NCBI GenBank assembly: GCA_965222975.1
Contig: CBDCVJ010000087.1
Location: 796,038 to 860,037, forward strand
DNA length: 64,000 nucleotides
From: UBA6168 sp965222975
GTDB lineage: Bacteria; Bacteroidota; Bacteroidia; Chitinophagales; Saprospiraceae
Reading direction: 5' to 3'
Position 1 is the stretch's first letter. Each line of letters starts with the position of its first letter. Under the pieces are notes generated by a model. The model was given only the letters and a program-made list of their open reading frames with translations, made no database searches and had not been told where the DNA came from. The position numbers were made by a program, and so were the translations under genes. Below are positions 16,502-25,552 of this stretch, in pieces.

Positions 16502-17068
16502 ATGTCAGTACAAAGAATAGCCAACAGGTACGCTAAATCCCTCATTGACCTAGCTAATGAAAGGGGCAGCCTGGACAGGATATTGGAAGATGTGGAGTCT
16601 TTCAACGAGGTCTGTAAGAACAGGGATTTCAAGCTGATGTTGAAAAGCCCAATCGTAAACAGTGAGAAGAAAGAACAGATTTTTGACAAGCTGTTTAGCG
16701 GTAAATACGATGAGTTGACGATGGCCTTTTTGAAAATACTGTTGAAAAAAGGCAGGGAACCGCTATTGGCCGACATCGGCGCTGAGTTTGTGCAGCAGTT
16801 CAAAAAGATCAACCATGTTTCCTCTGTGAAACTGACAACCGCTTCCAAATTGAGCGATGACGCAGTGGAAACCATCCACAAAAAACTATTGGAAAGCACT
16901 GCCACCGACGATAAGGTCGAATTAGAAACTGCCGTGAACCCTGATCTCATTGGCGGTTTCATCATCGAATTTGAGGACAGGCTTTACGATGCCAGCGTCG
17001 CCCACAAACTGGGCCTTCTGAAAAAAGAATTCAAAGACAACCTTTATATCTCGCAAATAATAGCATAG
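16502..17068 (+). CDS. atpH: F-type ATP synthase subunit delta
   Basis: 188 residues with the OSCP/delta pattern: an all-helical N-terminal domain (RIANRYAKSLIDLANERG at 5-22), KSPIVNSEKKEQIFDKLF in the middle, and the conserved C-terminal block DLIGGFIIEFEDRLYDAS followed by a KLGLLKKEF helix. Delta caps the F1 head and joins it to the b stalk. Length and position are normal. Flanked on both sides by repeat-filled gaps. Confidence 0.95.
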   Translation: MSVQRIANRYAKSLIDLANERGSLDRILEDVESFNEVCKNRDFKLMLKSPIVNSEKKEQIFDKLFSGKYDELTMAFLKILLKKGREPLLADIGAEFVQQFKKINHVSSVKLTTASKLSDDAVETIHKKLLESTATDDKVELETAVNPDLIGGFIIEFEDRLYDASVAHKLGLLKKEFKDNLYISQIIA

Positions 17069-17180
17069 CTAAATGGTTTAAATGGCTAAATGGTTAAATG
17101 GTTTTCACTACTACGTGTACTCGTATTTGGGAAGAACCATTCAAACCATTCAAACCATTCAAACCATTTCAACCATTTAT
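17069..17180. repeat. AAATGG / CCATT word-repeat region between atpH and atpA
   Basis: 17069-17105 contains five AAATGG-type words and 17134-17180 contains six ACCATT-type words, so the two sides can pair in several registers around a 28-nt spacer. It ends 4 bp before the atpA ATG. Multiple registers suggest growth by slippage. Confidence 0.75.
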
Positions 17181-17184
17181 AATT

Positions 17185-18770
17185 ATGATTGACGTAAAAC
17201 CTGATGAAATATCAGCGATACTCAAGCAACAATTGAGCGGATTCAGCACTGCCACCGAACTGGAAGAAGTGGGAACGGTACTCCAAGTAGGTGATGGTAT
17301 TGCCCGTGTGTATGGCTTGAACAAAGCACAGGCTGGGGAACTGGTCGAATTTGAAACTGGGGTAAAAGCGGTCGTTTTGAACCTCGAAGAAGACAACGTT
17401 GGTGTCGTACTCATGGGGCCTGGCGATGGCATTCGGGAAGGTTCACCGTGCGTCGTACTGGTCGCATTGCCTCCCTCGAAGTAGGAGAAGAAATGGTAGG
17501 CCGGGTAGTCAACTCCCTTGGCCAACCCATTGACGGTAAAGGCCCCATTGGCGGCAAAAAATACGAAATGCCCCTGGAGCGCAAAGCACCGGGCGTTATC
17601 TACCGCCAGCCGGTGAACGAGCCACTGCAAACAGGTATCAAAGCCATTGACTCCATGATCCCCATCGGTCGTGGACAGCGGGAACTCATCATCGGTGACC
17701 GCCAAATCGGTAAAACGGCTATTGCCATTGATACCATTATCAATCAAAAAGAATTTTATGACAGGGGCGAGCCTGTTTTTTGCATCTATGTAGCCTCTGG
17801 CCAAAAAGCCTCTACTGTTGCCAACATCGCCAAAACCCTTGACGATGCTGGTGCGATGGCTTATACGGTAATCGTTTCCGCCTCTGCTGCTGATCCGGCG
17901 CCGCTGATCTTCTTTGCCCCTTATGCAGGTGCAGCCATCGGCGAATATTTCCGCGACACAGGCCGTCCTGCGCTTATCGTGTATGATGATTTGTCCAAGC
18001 AGGCCGTTGCATACCGGGAAGTATCCCTGCTGCTCCGCCGTCCTCCAGGACGTGAAGCCTACCCAGGTGACATCTTCTATCTGCACTCCCGCCTGTTGGA
18101 GCGTGCAGCAAAAATCATTGACGACGACACCGTTGCCCAGCAAATGAACGATGTACCGCCAAGCCTGAAAGAATCTGGCCTGGTGAAAGGTGGTGGCTCT
18201 TTGACTGCCCTGCCGATCATCGAAACCCAAGCGGGTGACGTTTCCGCATATATCCCGACCAACGTGATTTCTATTACCGATGGTCAGATTTTCCTCGAAA
18301 CAAACCTCTTCAACGCTGGTATCCGCCCTGCGATCAACGTGGGTATCTCGGTGAGCCGGGTAGGTGGTTCTGCTCAGATCAAGTCCATGAAAAAAGTGGC
18401 TGGTACGCTGAAAATTGACCAGGCACAATACCGTGAGTTGGAGGCTTTCTCCAAGTTCGGCTCCGACCTTGATGCAGCTACCGTTGCTGTATTGGAAAAA
18501 GGAAAGCGCAACGTGGAAATCCTCAAACAGCCACAATATTCTCCTGTAGCGGTAGAGAAGCAAGTAGCCATCATTTACCTAGGCATGAAAGGCTTGGTAA
18601 AAGATGTTCCAGTGAATAAAATCCACGAATTTGAAGAGCTCTACCTCTTGAAGATGGAGCAATTGCACCCAGGTGTATTGAAAGAACTCCAAGCTGGCAA
18701 GCTCACCGACGAGGGCACTGCCACAATGGAAAAACTGGCGGGCGAATTGGCTCAACAGTTTTCAAAATGA
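17185..18770 (+). CDS. atpA: F-type ATP synthase subunit alpha, interrupted by a one-base frameshift
   Basis: Together the two frames give a full-length alpha subunit of about 528 residues. Frame one runs from the ATG at 17185 (MIDVKPDEISAILKQQL) to DGIREGS; frame two continues TVRRTGRIASLEVGEEM through the P-loop GDRQIGKTA, VYDDLSKQAVAYREVSLLLRRPPG and VGISVSRVGGSAQ to the stop at 18770. One base is missing after 17444, where GGT TCN ACC GTG is expected. As read, translation would stop at 17484 after about 99 residues. Alpha is needed for F1, so a sequence error is the likely cause; a programmed shift is possible but there is no slippery heptamer. Confidence 0.9.
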
Positions 18771-18782
18771 AAAATTAAGAGT

Positions 18783-18822
18783 GAAAAATGAAGAGTTCAA
18801 AATTCTTCATTCTTCATTTTTC
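18783..18822. repeat. Short inverted repeat between atpA and atpG
   Basis: GAAAAATGAAG (18783-18793) pairs with 18812-18822 over 11 bp; surrounding copies of AATGAA and TTCATT allow other pairings. It ends 9 bp before the atpG ATG. Confidence 0.6.
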
Positions 18823-18831
18823 ATTGATATA

Positions 18832-19725
18832 ATGGCAAACTTAAAAGCAGTAAGAGACCGGATCAAGTCCGTTTCAAATACCCAACAGATCACAAAGGCC
18901 ATGAAAATGGTATCGGCAGCAAAGTTGCGCCGGGCACAGACTGCCATCCAACAGATGCGCCCTTATGCCAATAAGCTGAATGATATGTTGCGGAACATCC
19001 TCTCCAACTTGGGAGGAGCGGCCAGTTCTTCCTTTGGTGTGGAAAGACCCGTAAAAAAGGCATGCGTGGTGGTCGTTACTTCCAACCGTGGGCTGTGTGG
19101 TGCTTTCAATTCAAATGTGATCAAATCGGCCGTTGCGACTATTCAGGGCAAATACGCCGACGTCCGTCAAGAGGGCAACCTGACCATCCTCCCAATTGGC
19201 AAAAAAGGTTTTGAATATGCTAAGAAGAACTATTCCGATTGTACCATTATCACTGACTATGTGGAATTGTTCAATGACCTGTCTTTTGACAAAATCTCTG
19301 TGGTGTCGCAACTTTTGATGGATGGCTTCTCCAATGGTGATTACGATTCCGTGAGCGTCTCTTATGGCCGCTTCAAGAATGCCGCCACCCAATTCCCGGA
19401 AACAGAGCAGTGGTTGCCTGTTCCAAAATTGGAATTGGAAGGCAATTCTTCCGGCCTTATAGCCGACTACTCCTTCGAACCGGACATGCTGACCCTGCTC
19501 GAAGAACTCGTTCCCAATATCCTACAGACTACTTTCCAAAAATACCTACTTGATACACATGCCTCTGAACATGGCGCCCGTATGACCGCTATGGATAAGG
19601 CTACCGAAAACGCCCAAGAGCTGCTGAAAGAGTTGAAACTCAGCTACAACAAGGCACGCCAAGAGGCCATCACCGCAGAGATCCTTGAGATCGTCGGTGG
19701 AGCGGCTGCACTGGAAAGTGCCTGA
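18832..19725 (+). CDS. atpG: F-type ATP synthase subunit gamma
   Basis: 297 residues from the ATG at 18832 (MANLKAVRDRIKSVSNTQQI), the standard gamma N-terminus; the longer open frame back to GTG 18781 lies inside the hairpin region and is not supported. Further cues are KAMKMVSAAKLRRAQ, VVTSNRGLCGAFNSN and the C-terminal helix ASEHGARMTAMDKATENAQE with the closing YNKARQEAITAEILEIVGGA. Gamma is the central rotor shaft. It is the last gene of this cluster: atpD and atpC are not here and must lie elsewhere, as is common in Bacteroidota. Confidence 0.95.
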   Translation: MANLKAVRDRIKSVSNTQQITKAMKMVSAAKLRRAQTAIQQMRPYANKLNDMLRNILSNLGGAASSSFGVERPVKKACVVVVTSNRGLCGAFNSNVIKSAVATIQGKYADVRQEGNLTILPIGKKGFEYAKKNYSDCTIITDYVELFNDLSFDKISVVSQLLMDGFSNGDYDSVSVSYGRFKNAATQFPETEQWLPVPKLELEGNSSGLIADYSFEPDMLTLLEELVPNILQTTFQKYLLDTHASEHGARMTAMDKATENAQELLKELKLSYNKARQEAITAEILEIVGGAAALESA

Positions 19726-19761
19726 TTTCCGAAACCGATTCTAAGAGTATATCCAAAATGT

Positions 19762-19795
19762 AAGGGGTGTCGCTGGGCGATGTCCCTTTTTTATT
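19762..19795 (+). terminator. Intrinsic terminator of the atp operon
   Basis: Stem AAGGGGTGTCGC (19762-19773) with GCGATGTCCCTT (19777-19788), including G-T pairs, 3-nt loop, then a T-rich run. Confidence 0.8.
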
Positions 19796-19842
19796 TTATT
19801 TGCGTAATGACAACAGCGGTATTCGACCAAGAAACAGCAGCA

Positions 19843-21717
19843 TCAACGCTGCAACACAAACTGCCCACTCTTCACCTCCTCCCCAATCAAAAGTCGGTAA
19901 TGATAAACGCCAACCACCCTTTGTGGTGGCAGCCATACCAACCGCTGTGTTCTCACACCCTGTCTCCCAGTATTTAAATGATACACTTCATTCCCAAGCA
20001 GGTCAAATATTTTTAAGGAGAGGTCCGCTGGGTGCAGCAATTCAACGGAAAAGGTGACCCTTCCCGAAGAAGGATTAGGATACACCATTACGTCAGGGAT
20101 AGAAGCGATATGGAAAGGCTCCAAAGTAGAATTGACAGTCGTATCAGGTGGAAGCAAATCACGGATACAGGCAAATTTGTAATTGCGATGAGGATCTGTC
20201 ACATCGTCGGTCAGGCCCCAGCAGCCGTAGCGGTTGTAGCTGCTGGTCAGGGTAAACTGCATGGCGAGGATGCCGCCGAGTTGGATAAAGGCATCGTCGA
20301 GGTTGTAGTGCATTTCGTCGCACATCCCTTCGCTGCGTTCTGCTAAAATACGGTTAGCGATGTTGACCGTACTGCCGCCGCCGTGATCGGGGCCACCTTC
20401 ATAGGACACATAGCCGCCGGGAAGGTTCCATTCGTTGGCTTTGGCGATCCACTGCATCCTGCCTGCCTCGTTGATGCCTGTGTCATTGATTTGATTGGTG
20501 ATGCTGTTGTGGCAGTCGTCGAGTATTTTGGCCACATCTTCGCCTGCATCAGTCCCGCCGGAAAAATAGGTCTGGTTGCCGATGGCATAAATGAAATCGG
20601 ATGGTGGCCCAAAGTTGGAATTCACATATTGCAGCATCGGCTCTACCCACCACTTGAGCATTGGCAAGTGGCTGCACATCACTACCCGCACCCGCCCATT
20701 CAGCGACCCAGTGCCAAAGATCGATGCAAAAATTTGCGCCAACTCTACCGTTCGACGGGCGTGGTTCTCTTGTTCACCAATGCCCATGGCTGCTGCTTGT
20801 GCTTGGTTATACTGGCTTTGTTCAAAACCTGGTGCGGTGTTCCATACCTCGTTGCTGCTTTCCACATAGATGTTCAGGGCCGGGTCAAGGTCATTCTTCA
20901 GTAGGGTAGCCAATTGTGTGACATAATCGGCAGTGGCAGAGACGGGCACGTTGATCCAGGTATCGGTCTGGGTGCGATTGGCAAGGGCAATCACATGCTC
21001 CCAGCAGGCTCCGCCATTTTTCCCAATGGTAGCCAACCGGGTTTGCGAAGCGTCGGTGGGTAGTTTCCGGTTGGCCCATTCGGTCACGGCAGGATAGTTT
21101 GGGTCACGGCCATTGGTGGCGGTGAAGTTCATGTAGCGGATCGCACTGAAATTGATGGAATCGAAAATACTCAAGAAAGGGGTGTGGAACAGGTCGCTAT
21201 CTTCGGTGTAACCAGGTCGGAACATTTTAAAATCTGTAAAACCCGAATTGGTTGGACTGGATGGTGAGCGTTGGGTATTGTTGAAATTGAGCAGAAAAAA
21301 ACCGTTGCTGCCAACGGCCACCACAAAGTCAAAAGTGGTTGTATTAGAAGCATTGTCATAAATGAGACTTTGGACAGCCCCTCCAACAAGGGCACTCACC
21401 GCACCTTGCCCCACGAAGGAACATTTCCAGGTGCCGCTGACATCAAGGCGGTACACCTCTGGGTCGTCAATGCCCCCTGCCCATTCAGCCACAGGCCGGA
21501 AATCAACGATGTATTGGGCATCAACGGTCGGCCAACCTTGAGCATCCACTTGATTGGAGCCGATTGCGTTGCCCGTGTTCAAATCATTCCAACGGTAATT
21601 TTCCCGCACCAAGTCAATATAGGTGCCACCGCGTTCAGGTAAGCTAATATTGACACCAATTTGGGCAGTGGAGATGATAGTTGATAAAATGAGGAGAGGG
21701 AGTATCGATTGTTTCAT
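19843..21717 (-). CDS. Secreted glycoside-hydrolase-like protein, T9SS-tagged
   Basis: 624 residues: signal peptide (ends STAQ, about residue 19), an N-terminal beta-rich region (20-150), then a barrel-like domain (about 170-500). Two motifs look like the catalytic pair of clan GH-A barrels: NIYVESSNEVWN (NE at the end of strand 4, acid/base) and GGYVSYEGGPDHGGG (Glu at strand 7, nucleophile). The last ~80 residues (VMVYPNPSSGRVTF to SGQFVLQR) are a T9SS type A sorting domain. It probably attacks a polysaccharide outside the cell. I could not place it in a numbered GH family; catalysis is inferred from the two Glu motifs. Confidence 0.7.
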   Translation of the reverse strand: MKQSILPLLILSTIISTAQIGVNISLPERGGTYIDLVRENYRWNDLNTGNAIGSNQVDAQGWPTVDAQYIVDFRPVAEWAGGIDDPEVYRLDVSGTWKCSFVGQGAVSALVGGAVQSLIYDNASNTTTFDFVVAVGSNGFFLLNFNNTQRSPSSPTNSGFTDFKMFRPGYTEDSDLFHTPFLSIFDSINFSAIRYMNFTATNGRDPNYPAVTEWANRKLPTDASQTRLATIGKNGGACWEHVIALANRTQTDTWINVPVSATADYVTQLATLLKNDLDPALNIYVESSNEVWNTAPGFEQSQYNQAQAAAMGIGEQENHARRTVELAQIFASIFGTGSLNGRVRVVMCSHLPMLKWWVEPMLQYVNSNFGPPSDFIYAIGNQTYFSGGTDAGEDVAKILDDCHNSITNQINDTGINEAGRMQWIAKANEWNLPGGYVSYEGGPDHGGGSTVNIANRILAERSEGMCDEMHYNLDDAFIQLGGILAMQFTLTSSYNRYGCWGLTDDVTDPHRNYKFACIRDLLPPDTTVNSTLEPFHIASIPDVMVYPNPSSGRVTFSVELLHPADLSLKIFDLLGNEVYHLNTGRQGVRTQRLVWLPPQRVVGVYHYRLLIGEEVKSGQFVLQR

Positions 21718-21925
21718 TGATTTATACTAGACTATGATAGGTTGTGCAACTTGAAAGGGAAACCATTATTGGTTGAGTATAAATACATGCCGGCAAGCGG
21801 TTTTGTTCGGTCAGCTATCGGCTCATATTACCATGTATAAAAATGACCTGTAGTTTCAACCCTGCCCCGCAGCGGCGAATGTGATTGACTTGAAAGACCA
21901 ATGAACTACTATAGTTCTAAAAATA

Positions 21926-22612
21926 TTAAACCCCTTCTCTAAAATCCCCCAACGTTTCCGTCCAATCATATTCTTTAAAAATAATTTTCATTCCCTTTGT
22001 TTCCAAATTCAATTTTTCTTTCAATATCCGCCGAATACCTTGCCGCCCACCAAAATCGCCCAAAAACCACTGAAATAATCGGGTCACATATACCTCCTTT
22101 TTATCTGGAAAAACCTCCGTCTCCCCTTCCAAAAAAGAAAGTGTCGCCATGTCCAACTGCTTGTTAATTTTCTCAGGAGCATAAAATGCAATGGGCGGGC
22201 AGCTCTTTGCTCCACAGTTCAATGCAAAATGAATACGGTAATCAATTTTTGAAACCGCTAATTGTTTAATAAAAGAGGAAGTGAAAATGTTAGGCAAATA
22301 ACCCAGTGAAAATTTATATCGATATTTCCTTAAAACACCATGTTCAATATCATCGAGGCTAAATATTTTTCCAGCAATCGGAATTAATTTATTTTTATAA
22401 ATGTCGGGTTTGTCAATCTTTTTTTCTTTGCGGAGTATTTGAAAAAAAGCATTATAAATATTTATCCAAAAAGCTTTTTTGCGACCTTCTGTATTTAAGT
22501 CGTTTTTTAATTTTTCAAAGGAAATCAATTCTAATTGTTTTGAAAAATCAGTAATTGGTTGCTCCATTTTTACCTGAAGCAGCAATTTTTCAGAAAGCCG
22601 ATTAATATTCAT
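21926..22612 (-). CDS. DUF547 domain-containing protein
   Basis: 228 residues. The DUF547 block is clear: KAFWINIYNAFFQILR, IFSLDDIEHGVLRKY, then RIHFALNCGAKSCPPIAFYAPEKI, with the invariant Asn-Cys-Gly and CPP cysteines, and the end YVTRLFQWFLGDFGG. The function of DUF547 is unknown; the Cys/His arrangement has suggested an enzyme. Unlike many relatives this copy lacks a signal peptide and is probably cytoplasmic. It follows the Crp/Fnr regulator by 25 bp on the same strand and may be its co-transcribed partner. Confidence 0.9.
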   Translation of the reverse strand: MNINRLSEKLLLQVKMEQPITDFSKQLELISFEKLKNDLNTEGRKKAFWINIYNAFFQILRKEKKIDKPDIYKNKLIPIAGKIFSLDDIEHGVLRKYRYKFSLGYLPNIFTSSFIKQLAVSKIDYRIHFALNCGAKSCPPIAFYAPEKINKQLDMATLSFLEGETEVFPDKKEVYVTRLFQWFLGDFGGRQGIRRILKEKLNLETKGMKIIFKEYDWTETLGDFREGV

Positions 22613-22637
22613 TTTATAATTTCTAATTTACCCAATA

Positions 22638-23333
22638 TCAATCCCCAACGGTCATTTTCCCCAAAGCATCCAAATCCCTTACGATCAAATAACTCCGGTT
22701 AAAATGGATCACTCCTTTTGATCGCAGTTCATTTAAAACAGTGGTGGCAGTCTGCCGGGAAGTGCCGGAGAGCGTCCCTATTTCCTTATGGGTAATAGCA
22801 GGCTTAACGACAAATTCATAACCAACCCGTCTGCCCGCATTTTTAGCGTGGTGATATAAAAAATGGATGACCCGTTTCCGTGAATTTAAAAGGGTAATCC
22901 GCCGCAGCCTTTCCTGCGATCGATCGAGAGAAGTGGAAATGCTGGTCAATACATCTTTATAAAGCAATAGGTTGCTCTCGATGGCTTGCCTTAAATTTTG
23001 CACAGGCAATTTTTTGACGGCTGTCAATTGGGTCATGGCCTCCGCTGCCAATCCGTCCATTTCCTTATTTACAATAAGGCTGCAATTGAACAATTCACCT
23101 TTTAAAAAATAATCTTCCAACATTTCCTTACCGTCATGGTAGGAATAAAGTTTCACCATGCCCTTTGTAACGAAGTAAACATAGTGACGGGCATTATTCG
23201 CTTTAAATATTACCTCTCCTTTTTTAAGTTTCGTCTCAGGTATTTTGTCAAATAAAGATTGGAAGGTCGGCCTATTAAAAATGGTAGGTATCGGAATGGG
23301 AGTTCCATTTCTTTTCAATTCGACGGTCATCAT
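22638..23333 (-). CDS. Crp/Fnr-family transcriptional regulator
   Basis: 231 residues: an N-terminal cyclic-nucleotide-binding-type beta roll (about 28-120, KLKKGEVIFKANNARHYVYF and MVKLYSYHDGKEMLEDYFLKGELF), the dimer helix, and a C-terminal winged helix (about 155-225) with the recognition region ITHKEIGTLSGTSRQTATTVLNELRSKG. No N-terminal Fnr iron-sulfur cysteine set is present, so it is not an oxygen-sensing Fnr. Such proteins bind TGTGA-type palindromes. The effector is unknown. It is probably in an operon with the DUF547 gene. Confidence 0.93.
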   Translation of the reverse strand: MMTVELKRNGTPIPIPTIFNRPTFQSLFDKIPETKLKKGEVIFKANNARHYVYFVTKGMVKLYSYHDGKEMLEDYFLKGELFNCSLIVNKEMDGLAAEAMTQLTAVKKLPVQNLRQAIESNLLLYKDVLTSISTSLDRSQERLRRITLLNSRKRVIHFLYHHAKNAGRRVGYEFVVKPAITHKEIGTLSGTSRQTATTVLNELRSKGVIHFNRSYLIVRDLDALGKMTVGD

Positions 23334-23553
23334 AAGCAGGACTTTTTATTCTCGCTACCGCAAACTTTTATACATATTCGATTTCCATGGTTGGGGGATA
23401 TTTTGACCAAGGAGGAAGGTGTTTTTTCAAAAGGCGTAAAAATAGGTTTAAAGCAAAAGTGTACGGTAGAGAGTGATTGATTTGTAAGATTGGTAGTGAA
23501 ATGGGTCAAATCCTGACAAATGGAGAAGTTTTTTTTATAATAATTTATAAAAA

Positions 23554-23687
23554 ATGCGAATCAAGGGTTGAATTATCTACTTGATAGTTAGTTGTTTAGG
23601 AGATGAAATCATGGTGATTTTAAAAATCACCATGATTTAAAACCCTGACAATCAATATCCTTTTAGTTTTCAACCCTTGATTCGCAT
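23554..23687. mobile_element. 134-bp nested-palindrome element, MITE/REP-like
   Basis: Outer arms 23554-23572 and 23669-23687 are exact 19-bp inverted repeats. Inside lies a second hairpin, 23606-23621 against 23623-23638, perfect over 16 bp with a one-base loop. It has no coding capacity and no clear target-site duplication. It lies between the Crp/Fnr promoter side and the anti-sigma-like gene; the rest of 23334-23719 is AT-rich and empty. Terminal inverted repeats without a gene suggest a small non-autonomous element, but a regulatory RNA structure is also possible. Confidence 0.6.
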
Positions 23688-23719
23688 AGAAAATGGGAAA
23701 ATAAGCAGAAAAAAGTAGG

Positions 23720-23986
23720 TCAATCTAAGCGTTCATCCAATTTTAAAAGGATTTTTTCTTCCAAGTTTTTAGTTTCCGGTTCCGGTTTAAGAACAGGTGG
23801 AGTTTCTTCTTTTACTTTAAACAGATGTTCCAAGAAAAGGCTCTGCTTTTCATATTGGCGACAGGCACTGCACATGGCAGTATGGAAAAAAAGGTGCATC
23901 CTTTGCTTGAATGACAATTCCCCTTGATGTTTTTTTTCCATCAATTCCGTTGCCGCTTGGCACGATAGCATTAACTTGTTCATCAT
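23720..23986 (-). CDS. Small zinc-finger anti-sigma-like protein
   Basis: 88 residues with the zinc anti-sigma (ZAS) motif HTAMCSACRQY (His-x3-Cys-x2-Cys, near residue 35-45), preceded by LSCQAATELMEKKHQGELS as in the putative zinc-finger domain at the start of many anti-sigma factors. There is no membrane helix, so it would be a cytoplasmic sigma binder. The ECF sigma gene lies 199 bp upstream on the same strand, which supports the pairing. The acidic C-terminus (KPEPETKNLEEKILLKLDERLD) may be free. Confidence 0.75.
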   Translation of the reverse strand: MMNKLMLSCQAATELMEKKHQGELSFKQRMHLFFHTAMCSACRQYEKQSLFLEHLFKVKEETPPVLKPEPETKNLEEKILLKLDERLD

Positions 23987-24003
23987 ATTATTTCTATTTA
24001 AAA

Positions 24004-24100
24004 GTAGTCGCCAAATTTAAATAGCGGACTTTCTCGGTTTCACCTAAATTATTCAAAATATTTTAGTTTATTAGTTTCGCCAAATGATTTTGGCGACTAC
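24004..24100. repeat. Inverted repeat between sigma and anti-sigma-like genes
   Basis: GTAGTCGCCAAA at 24004-24015 pairs with 24089-24100 over 12 bp; a smaller hairpin TCGCCAAATGATTTTGGCGA (24077-24096) overlaps it. It occupies the gap between the ECF sigma gene and its probable partner, as the 30-bp stem does in the other sigma cluster. Confidence 0.55.
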
Positions 24101-24185
24101 ATTAGCCCAAAAAGTTCGAACATTTAATAAGTCGTAAGAATTGCAAATTCCTGACAAGGCCAATTATATTTTTTCGAAAACTCAA

Positions 24186-24773
24186 TCAAGCTGCTTTAAA
24201 CCAATTCTTTTCAAGGCAATCCCTCAACAACAATTTCGCACGGTGGATCAGTTGCCAATAATTCGCTGAAGTCAATCCGAGTTCCTCGCATATTTGCTTC
24301 CCTTTCTGTTTCTCCAGAAATTTTAAACGGATGCAAGCATTCATCATTTCAGGCAAATGTTCGATACACCCATCAAACACTTTATTAAAGGCTGGAACAT
24401 CTAATAAATTTTCAGGTTCGCCCGTCCATGGTTGCGGTCGGGCATTTTTTTTCCAACGGTCATTTGCATTAAAAAATAGAGGAAATTGTTCGGGTGAAAA
24501 GGGCGTAGTAATATTTTGTCTAATGGCTTTTCGGTAGTGTTCAGCAATTTTATTTTTTAAAATACCAAACAACCAAGTCTTAGGTTGACTCTCCTTTTTA
24601 AAGGAATCAATACGTTCAATTGCAGCCAGAAAAGTATCCTGCACAAGGTCTTCGGAAAGTTGTTGGTCAGCCGTTTTTTGAACTGCCCAAGCATAGAGTT
24701 CCTTTGTATAAAGCCTCACCCATTCCGACAATTCTGCTTTGCTGTCTTTATTTTCCATTTTAGCTGGCGTCAT
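24186..24773 (-). CDS. ECF-type RNA polymerase sigma-70 factor
   Basis: 195 residues. Region 2 covers about 10-85 (LYTKELYAWAVQKTADQQLSED, LVQDTFLAAIERIDSF, PKTWLFGILKNKIAEHYRK) and region 4 about 120-185 (LPEMMNACIRLKFLEKQKGK, then the helix-turn-helix ICEELGLTSANYWQLIHRAK). Between them lies a linker with PFSPEQFPLFFNANDRWKK, longer than usual and typical of a Bacteroidota subgroup. The start is ATG 24773 (after AACAGGAT) or ATG 24758. The next gene on the same strand encodes a ZAS-motif protein, its likely inhibitor. Confidence 0.92.
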   Translation of the reverse strand: MTPAKMENKDSKAELSEWVRLYTKELYAWAVQKTADQQLSEDLVQDTFLAAIERIDSFKKESQPKTWLFGILKNKIAEHYRKAIRQNITTPFSPEQFPLFFNANDRWKKNARPQPWTGEPENLLDVPAFNKVFDGCIEHLPEMMNACIRLKFLEKQKGKQICEELGLTSANYWQLIHRAKLLLRDCLEKNWFKAA

Positions 24774-24796
24774 ATCCTGTTGTAAGGTTTGGGAGG

Positions 24797-24804
24797 TAAA
24801 AGTA
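24797..24804 (-). promoter_or_regulatory. -7-like element of the second ECF sigma gene
   Basis: On the minus strand TACTTTTA followed by CCTCCC, about 24 bases before the ATG. It departs from TAnnTTTG in the last base; an almost identical TACTTTTACCTC precedes the AI-2E transporter gene. Confidence 0.4.
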
Positions 24805-24999
24805 GTACAATTAGGGAAACGCCAATGTCCTATTAATTGCTAATCCAATGGTCATTAGTTGAGGGAACTGGTGTATGATGCCGTACTTCTACACAAGTGA
24901 TCTTTAACATGGTTTTAACTTGGCATGTACAAACACCCCAACAAATATTTCCGTCTTTTAAAATATTCCAACTTATCACTAAAACTAAAACCTTTATCC

Positions 25000-25536
25000 A
25001 TGAAAAAATCTATTTTTATTATTTTCTTCGGCCTTGTATTCATTTTCCAACTCACTGCTCAGACAGAAAAAGGCACTGGCTTTATTGGGCTTAATTTTGA
25101 CAATATTTTTAGTTTCCGACAAGGCACATTGACAGGTGGCTATTTTTTTACAGACAATTTTGCACTTGGATTAAATACAAATATCGGTGTTGGAGCAGGA
25201 GCCAATTGGGAAAGTGTAGCAGGAAGCGACCTAAACCTTGGGGCAGGCATTTTTGGCCGATATCATTTCCCTTCTAAAAAGGAAACATTTAAAACCTTTA
25301 TGGAAATGGAATTCGGATTGAACCGAAATTATTATAATACAAATAATGAATCAAATTGGACTGGTTTTGAATACAGCAGTTTTGGTTTCGGGCTTGCCTA
25401 TTTCATTTCTCCTGAATTTAGTTTAGAGGCTTCCACCCGATTGCGTTTTGCCAATAACAATGACAACGTCAACCTATATCTCGGCAATTTGGATTTCGGT
25501 ATTAAATATTATTTCGGCAATAATAAAGGAAAATAA
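25000..25536 (+). CDS. Small outer-membrane beta-barrel protein
   Basis: 178 residues from the ATG at 25000: signal peptide (MKKSIFIIFFGLVFIFQLTA), then eight or so short strands with alternating aromatic residues and glycine (LTGGYFFTDNFALGLNTNIG, FGFGLAYFISPEFSLEAST, NLDFGIKYYFG at the end). This is the pattern of the outer membrane beta-barrel (OmpW/PorT-like) group in Bacteroidota. It is divergent from the sigma gene and followed by the convergent MFS gene 16 bp away. A specific function cannot be given. Confidence 0.78.
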   Translation: MKKSIFIIFFGLVFIFQLTAQTEKGTGFIGLNFDNIFSFRQGTLTGGYFFTDNFALGLNTNIGVGAGANWESVAGSDLNLGAGIFGRYHFPSKKETFKTFMEMEFGLNRNYYNTNNESNWTGFEYSSFGFGLAYFISPEFSLEASTRLRFANNNDNVNLYLGNLDFGIKYYFGNNKGK

Positions 25537-25552
25537 ATACCTAACCAATTAT

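Noticed and set aside
17434..17450. Programmed ribosomal frameshift in atpA
   Set aside because: No slippery X-XXY-YYZ heptamer, no following structured element, and no precedent for recoding in alpha subunits; a missing base is the simpler reading.
17169..18563. Long open frame (464 codons) on the minus strand inside atpA
   Set aside because: It lies antisense to the highly conserved alpha subunit, shows no family resemblance, and its length follows from the codon bias of atpA.
20032..21642. Several plus-strand frames opposite the glycoside-hydrolase-like gene
   Set aside because: All overlap the well-supported minus-strand gene with signal peptide and T9SS tag and show no domain of their own.
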